A DNA stretch of 17,629 bases from an uncultured Blautia sp. (GTDB lineage Bacteria; Bacillota; Clostridia; Lachnospirales; Lachnospiraceae): the NCBI GenBank assembly GCA_934408705.1, contig CAKRVL010000054.1:1-17629 (forward strand), in the 5' to 3' direction. The translations under genes and the position numbers were made by a program. Below the pieces are notes generated by a model. It did no database searches, was not told the origin of the DNA, and worked only from the letters and a program-made list of their open reading frames with translations. Below are positions 15,184-17,629 of this stretch, one piece after another; within the stretch, counting starts at the first letter, position 1; each line of letters starts with the position of its first letter.

Positions 15184-16360
15184 TCAGATGGAAGAAGCTG
15201 AGGCTAGTATTCTTCATACATATAATCGATTTCCGGTCGTTTTTGAACGAGGGGAAGGCGTACATTTATACGATTCTGAAGGAGAGAAATATCTGGATTT
15301 TGCGGCAGGAATTGCTGTAAATTCACTTGGATATCATTATCCTGGATATGATGAGACACTGAAGGAACAGATTGATAAGCTTACACATATTTCTAATCTG
15401 TACTATAATGAACCTATTATTGCGGCTGGTGCAAAGCTGGTAAATGCAAGCCGTATGGACAAAGCATTCTTTACAAACAGTGGAACTGAGGCTATTGAGG
15501 GTGCTTTAAAGGCGGCAAAAAAATATGCTTATGAGCGTGATGGACATGCTGACCATGAGATTATTGCCATGAATCATTCCTTCCATGGAAGATCAATCGG
15601 AGCCCTTTCTGTTACCGGAAATGCCCATTATCGTGAGCCATTTGAGCCTCTTATGGGCGGTGTAAGGTTTGCAGATTTTAATGATCTGGATAGTGTGAAA
15701 GCTCAGATTACAGACAAAACATGTGCTATTATTATGGAAACCATACAGGGAGAAGGCGGTATTTATCCTGCTGAAAAAGAGTTCTTAGAAGGGGTTCGTA
15801 CCCTGTGTGATGAGAAGGATATTATCCTGATCCTGGATGAAATTCAGTGTGGAATGGGACGCTCCGGATATTATTTTGCATGGCAGGCATACGGTGTCCA
15901 GCCGGATATTATGACCTGTGCAAAAGCACTTGGATGTGGTGTTCCGGTAGGCGCTTTTGTGCTGAATAAGAAGGTCGCTGAGGCATCTCTGAAGCCTGGA
16001 GATCATGGTACAACCTATGGAGGAAATCCATTTGTATGCGCTGCTGTAAGTAAAGTTTTTGATATTTATGAGAAGGATATGATCCTTACTCATGTGCAGG
16101 AATTAACTCCGTATCTTGAGAAAAAACTGGATGAACTTGTGGAAAAGCATGAGTGCGCTGCTGCAAGAAGAGGTATGGGATTTATGCAGGGAATCGTAAT
16201 CCAGGGACGTCCTGTAGGGGAGGTTGTAAAGAAGGCACTGGAGAAGAAACTGCTGGTTATTTCAGCTGGAAGCGATGTGCTTCGTATTGTGCCGCCACTT
16301 GTGATCACCAGTGCGGATGTTGATGAAATGGCATCAATTCTGGATGAGTGTCTGGCATAA
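15170..16360 (+). CDS. argD: Acetylornithine aminotransferase
   Basis: This 396-aa class-III PLP aminotransferase converts N-acetylglutamate semialdehyde to N-acetylornithine using glutamate. The PLP lysine is K252 in [14 protein letters not shown], with the [12 protein letters not shown] segment before it (the Asp that holds the pyridine nitrogen), and [12 protein letters not shown] near residue 105 for phosphate binding. I start at ATG15170, 10 nt after GGAGAG (15154-15159). Alternative in-frame ATGs at 15152 and 15176 are less well placed. It overlaps argB by 14 bases, indicating coupling. It is the last gene of the arg cluster before a terminator; argF and argH are not present. Confidence 0.95.
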   Translation: MNMNNQMEEAEASILHTYNRFPVVFERGEGVHLYDSEGEKYLDFAAGIAVNSLGYHYPGYDETLKEQIDKLTHISNLYYNEPIIAAGAKLVNASRMDKAFFTNSGTEAIEGALKAAKKYAYERDGHADHEIIAMNHSFHGRSIGALSVTGNAHYREPFEPLMGGVRFADFNDLDSVKAQITDKTCAIIMETIQGEGGIYPAEKEFLEGVRTLCDEKDIILILDEIQCGMGRSGYYFAWQAYGVQPDIMTCAKALGCGVPVGAFVLNKKVAEASLKPGDHGTTYGGNPFVCAAVSKVFDIYEKDMILTHVQELTPYLEKKLDELVEKHECAAARRGMGFMQGIVIQGRPVGEVVKKALEKKLLVISAGSDVLRIVPPLVITSADVDEMASILDECLA

Positions 16361-16404
16361 ATCAGAGGTGATTTTAAGTCTTAAAAGAGAATGAAAATGA
16401 TAGA

Positions 16405-16441
16405 AAAAGGTACCCTGAAGCTGAGCCTCAAGGTACCTTTT
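16405..16441. terminator. Bidirectional intrinsic terminator
   Basis: AAAAGGTACC (16405-16414) pairs with GGTACCTTTT (16432-16441), with partial pairing inside. T-runs on both strands end the convergent argD and DUF1292-type transcripts. Confidence 0.88.
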
Positions 16442-16451
16442 CGCTACAGAT

Positions 16452-16775
16452 TTATTCTTCTGTGAAGTCAAATTCGTCTTTGAATTTCTCTTTAAAAATG
16501 TCAAAAACAGCGGTGAGAATGTCATCGTCATCAACGAAAACAAAGCTTTCAGCCTCTTCATTTCCATCATCTTCAATCTGAAGGATCAGAACTTCCTCAT
16601 CCTCACTGTCCTCATCGTCTTCCACGTCTTCGATAGGTGGGAGCAGAACAGCATAACGCTTTCCTTCATAATCGATTTCATCCAGTAATTCGAAATCCAT
16701 ATCCTCACCATTTTCATCAGTCAGGGTGATGATCTCAATTTCTTCTGTGGTATCAAGGTTTTTTTCGTCTGCCAT
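16452..16775 (-). CDS. DUF1292-type small acidic protein
   Basis: A 107-aa, strongly acidic protein starting MADEKNLDTTEEIEIITLTD. The centre (about residues 14-60) has the DUF1292 pattern: ITLTDENGEDMDFELLDEID followed by YEGKRYAVLLP. An acidic stretch (about 49-63) and a second Val/Ile-rich segment ending in FKEKF complete it. DUF1292 proteins are common in Firmicutes, often beside ruvX and mreB-region genes, and have no proven function. AAAGGAGA lies 7-8 nt before ATG16775. It is a single-gene unit here, convergent with argD and divergent from the XRE gene. Confidence 0.88.
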   Translation of the reverse strand: MADEKNLDTTEEIEIITLTDENGEDMDFELLDEIDYEGKRYAVLLPPIEDVEDDEDSEDEEVLILQIEDDGNEEAESFVFVDDDDILTAVFDIFKEKFKDEFDFTEE

Positions 16776-16832
16776 TATTAATCTCCTTTCATTTGGGGCA
16801 AGCCAGCCCGGCTGCCAGTTTTTGTTGAAATC

Positions 16833-16861
16833 ATTATATCAATTGTGAGTGCAGTTGAACA
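16833..16861 (-). promoter_or_regulatory. Promoter for the DUF1292-type gene
   Basis: On the minus strand TGATATAAT gives an extended -10 with a perfect TATAAT (16838-16833). The -35 (TGTTCA, 16861-16856) is weak at 17-base spacing. The leader is about 55 bases. Confidence 0.55.
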
Positions 16862-16923
16862 GATGGAAAATATAGAAAATTTGAACGCGGACCTGGAATA
16901 TCTGCTTTACAATAAAAAATAGA

Positions 16924-16943
16924 TTGACAAGTAAAGTTGTCAA
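16924..16943. promoter_or_regulatory. Operator O1
   Basis: Perfect palindrome TTGACAA-N6-TTGTCAA, 20 bp, lying on the -35 element. It fits a dimeric XRE repressor site. Confidence 0.72.
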
Positions 16944-16952
16944 TGTTAGAAT
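16924..16952 (+). promoter_or_regulatory. Promoter for the XRE/DUF3169-type operon
   Basis: TTGACA (16924-16929), a 17-base spacer and TAGAAT (16947-16952), with TG one base before the -10, form a strong extended promoter. Operator O1 covers its -35 and most of the spacer. Confidence 0.8.
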
Positions 16953-16966
16953 GCAAATATCAAAAG

Positions 16967-16986
16967 ATGACAAATAAACTTGTCAT
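16967..16986. promoter_or_regulatory. Operator O2
   Basis: Perfect palindrome ATGACAA-N6-TTGTCAT, 20 bp, just downstream of the expected transcription start. It starts 43 bases after O1 (about four helical turns). Confidence 0.72.
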
Positions 16987-16987
16987 A

Positions 16988-17007
16988 ATGACAATGAAAT
17001 AAGTCAT
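16988..17007. promoter_or_regulatory. Operator O3 (imperfect)
   Basis: ATGACAA-N6-AAGTCAT has the same 20-bp layout with two mismatched inner bases. It starts 21 bases after O2 (two turns), directly adjoining it. Confidence 0.55.
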
Positions 17008-17049
17008 CCTATGAATATACTACGAAAGAGAAAGAAAGGAGCCTTTGAG

Positions 17050-17265
17050 ATGGCGCTGGAGAATCGATTGAAGGAGTATCGGGCCAGGCTTGGAATCAAC
17101 CAGGCTGATATGGGAAAGTTGGCCGGAGTGTCCAGACAGACCATCAGTCTGATCGAGAGAGGGGACTACTCGCCGTCGGTGACGCTGGCTTTGAAGCTGG
17201 CGAAGATCTGTCAGGTGACGGTGGAAGATATTTTTACTTATACGGAGGACGGAGAAGATGAATAA
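17050..17265 (+). CDS. Small XRE-family transcriptional repressor
   Basis: A 71-aa protein that is almost entirely one Cro/CI helix-turn-helix domain. RLKEYRARLGINQADMGKLA is followed by GVSRQTISLIERGDYSPSV, with the recognition helix near residues 28-37 and a short acidic tail. It resembles the small stand-alone regulators (YgzD-like) found beside membrane proteins in Firmicutes. ATG17050 is 8 nt after AAAGGAG (17035-17041). The frame is open to 17011, but that start lies just after operator O3 and has no ribosome site. Three matching palindromes precede it, so autoregulation is likely. It overlaps the next gene by eight bases, as expected for a regulator-target pair. Confidence 0.92.
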   Translation: MALENRLKEYRARLGINQADMGKLAGVSRQTISLIERGDYSPSVTLALKLAKICQVTVEDIFTYTEDGEDE

Positions 17266-17629
17266 GGGAAAATCCAAGAAGAAAATGAATTCCTATTTAA
17301 AAATGGTACTGCTTATGCTGGCAGGTGGTGTTGTTGGAGGGATTTTTGGTTTTGTTACATCATACAGCGGGGAGAATTCTATAGCAGCTATTGGGCGTGG
17401 AATGAATGCATTTCTTTTGGCTGTACGTGATCATACAGTGCTGTTGGAATGTATCTGCGGTGCAATCTGTATTATGATCTGTGAGATCCATTTTGGGAAG
17501 ATGAAGAGAATGGGAAGCCAGATACAGGATGCAGAAGATGAAGAATATCATGAATTGCAATATCATATTGAAGTATCCTCCAGCTGGGGGATGATTGCGA
17601 GTACGGTGGGAACTGTTCTTATGATGCTG
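17258..17629 (+). CDS. DUF3169-type membrane protein, 3' end cut by the window
   Basis: An open frame of 124 codons runs from ATG17258 to the window end with no stop. It begins MNKGKSKKKMNSYLKMVLLM. A first membrane helix spans about residues 16-36, a second about 60-80, and a third is just starting at the edge (WGMIASTVGTVLMML). Between the second and third is a charged segment with QDAEDEEYHELQYHIEV. The basic N-terminus, helix layout and coupling to a small XRE repressor fit DUF3169 proteins, whose function is unknown. GGAGG (17244-17248) lies 9 nt upstream. The family call is from pattern memory and moderate. Confidence 0.75.
   Translation, partial: MNKGKSKKKMNSYLKMVLLMLAGGVVGGIFGFVTSYSGENSIAAIGRGMNAFLLAVRDHTVLLECICGAICIMICEIHFGKMKRMGSQIQDAEDEEYHELQYHIEVSSSWGMIASTVGTVLMML

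Overview
The window looks like chromosomal core sequence from a low-to-mid GC Gram-positive anaerobe, most likely a Lachnospiraceae (Blautia/Ruminococcus-like) gut Firmicute. This rests on strong AGGAGG-type ribosome sites, consensus sigma-A promoters, U-tract terminators, a paired ABC exporter, an argCJBD cluster with divergent argG, and an XRE regulator plus DUF3169-type pair. The genus is an inference. I see no phage, insertion sequence, CRISPR array, tRNA or rRNA.

Layout. (1) 22-3686 (+): a translationally coupled heterodimeric ABC exporter with one degenerate and one canonical ATP site. (2) 3743-6983 (-): ilvB and ilvN (acetolactate synthase large and small subunits), a terminator, then an EamA-family (DMT) membrane transporter. 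(3) 6984-7522: a 539-base gap. Its minus strand carries a consensus ilvB promoter, a roughly 250-nt leader with several hairpins, and a possible leader peptide with six Ile/Ile/Ile/Leu/Leu/Val codons in a row. Its plus strand carries a promoter, three hairpins and a terminator that together predict a roughly 110-nt small RNA. (4) 7523-8962 (-) and 9124-10284 (+): a 479-aa helix-turn-helix protein of unknown function, divergent from an AI-2E family membrane protein. (5) 10377-11612 (-) and 11968-16360 (+): argG divergent from argC-argJ-argB-argD, with several ARG-box-like sites between them. (6) 16452-16775 (-): a small acidic DUF1292-type protein. (7) 17050 to the end (+): a 71-aa XRE repressor and the start of a DUF3169-type membrane protein, preceded by three similar 20-bp palindromes.

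How the genes fit together. IlvBN makes acetolactate, the first committed step to valine, leucine and, with 2-oxobutyrate, isoleucine. ArgJ, ArgB, ArgC and ArgD form the acetylated half of arginine synthesis from glutamate to N-acetylornithine, with ArgJ recycling the acetyl group. ArgG acts later, on citrulline. argF and argH are not in the window. The arg genes appear to be co-repressed by ArgR through the shared divergent region.

The coding content is ordinary. The parts most worth a second look are non-coding: the ilvB leader and its multi-hairpin element, the predicted small RNA beside it, and the phased operator triplet before the XRE/DUF3169 pair.
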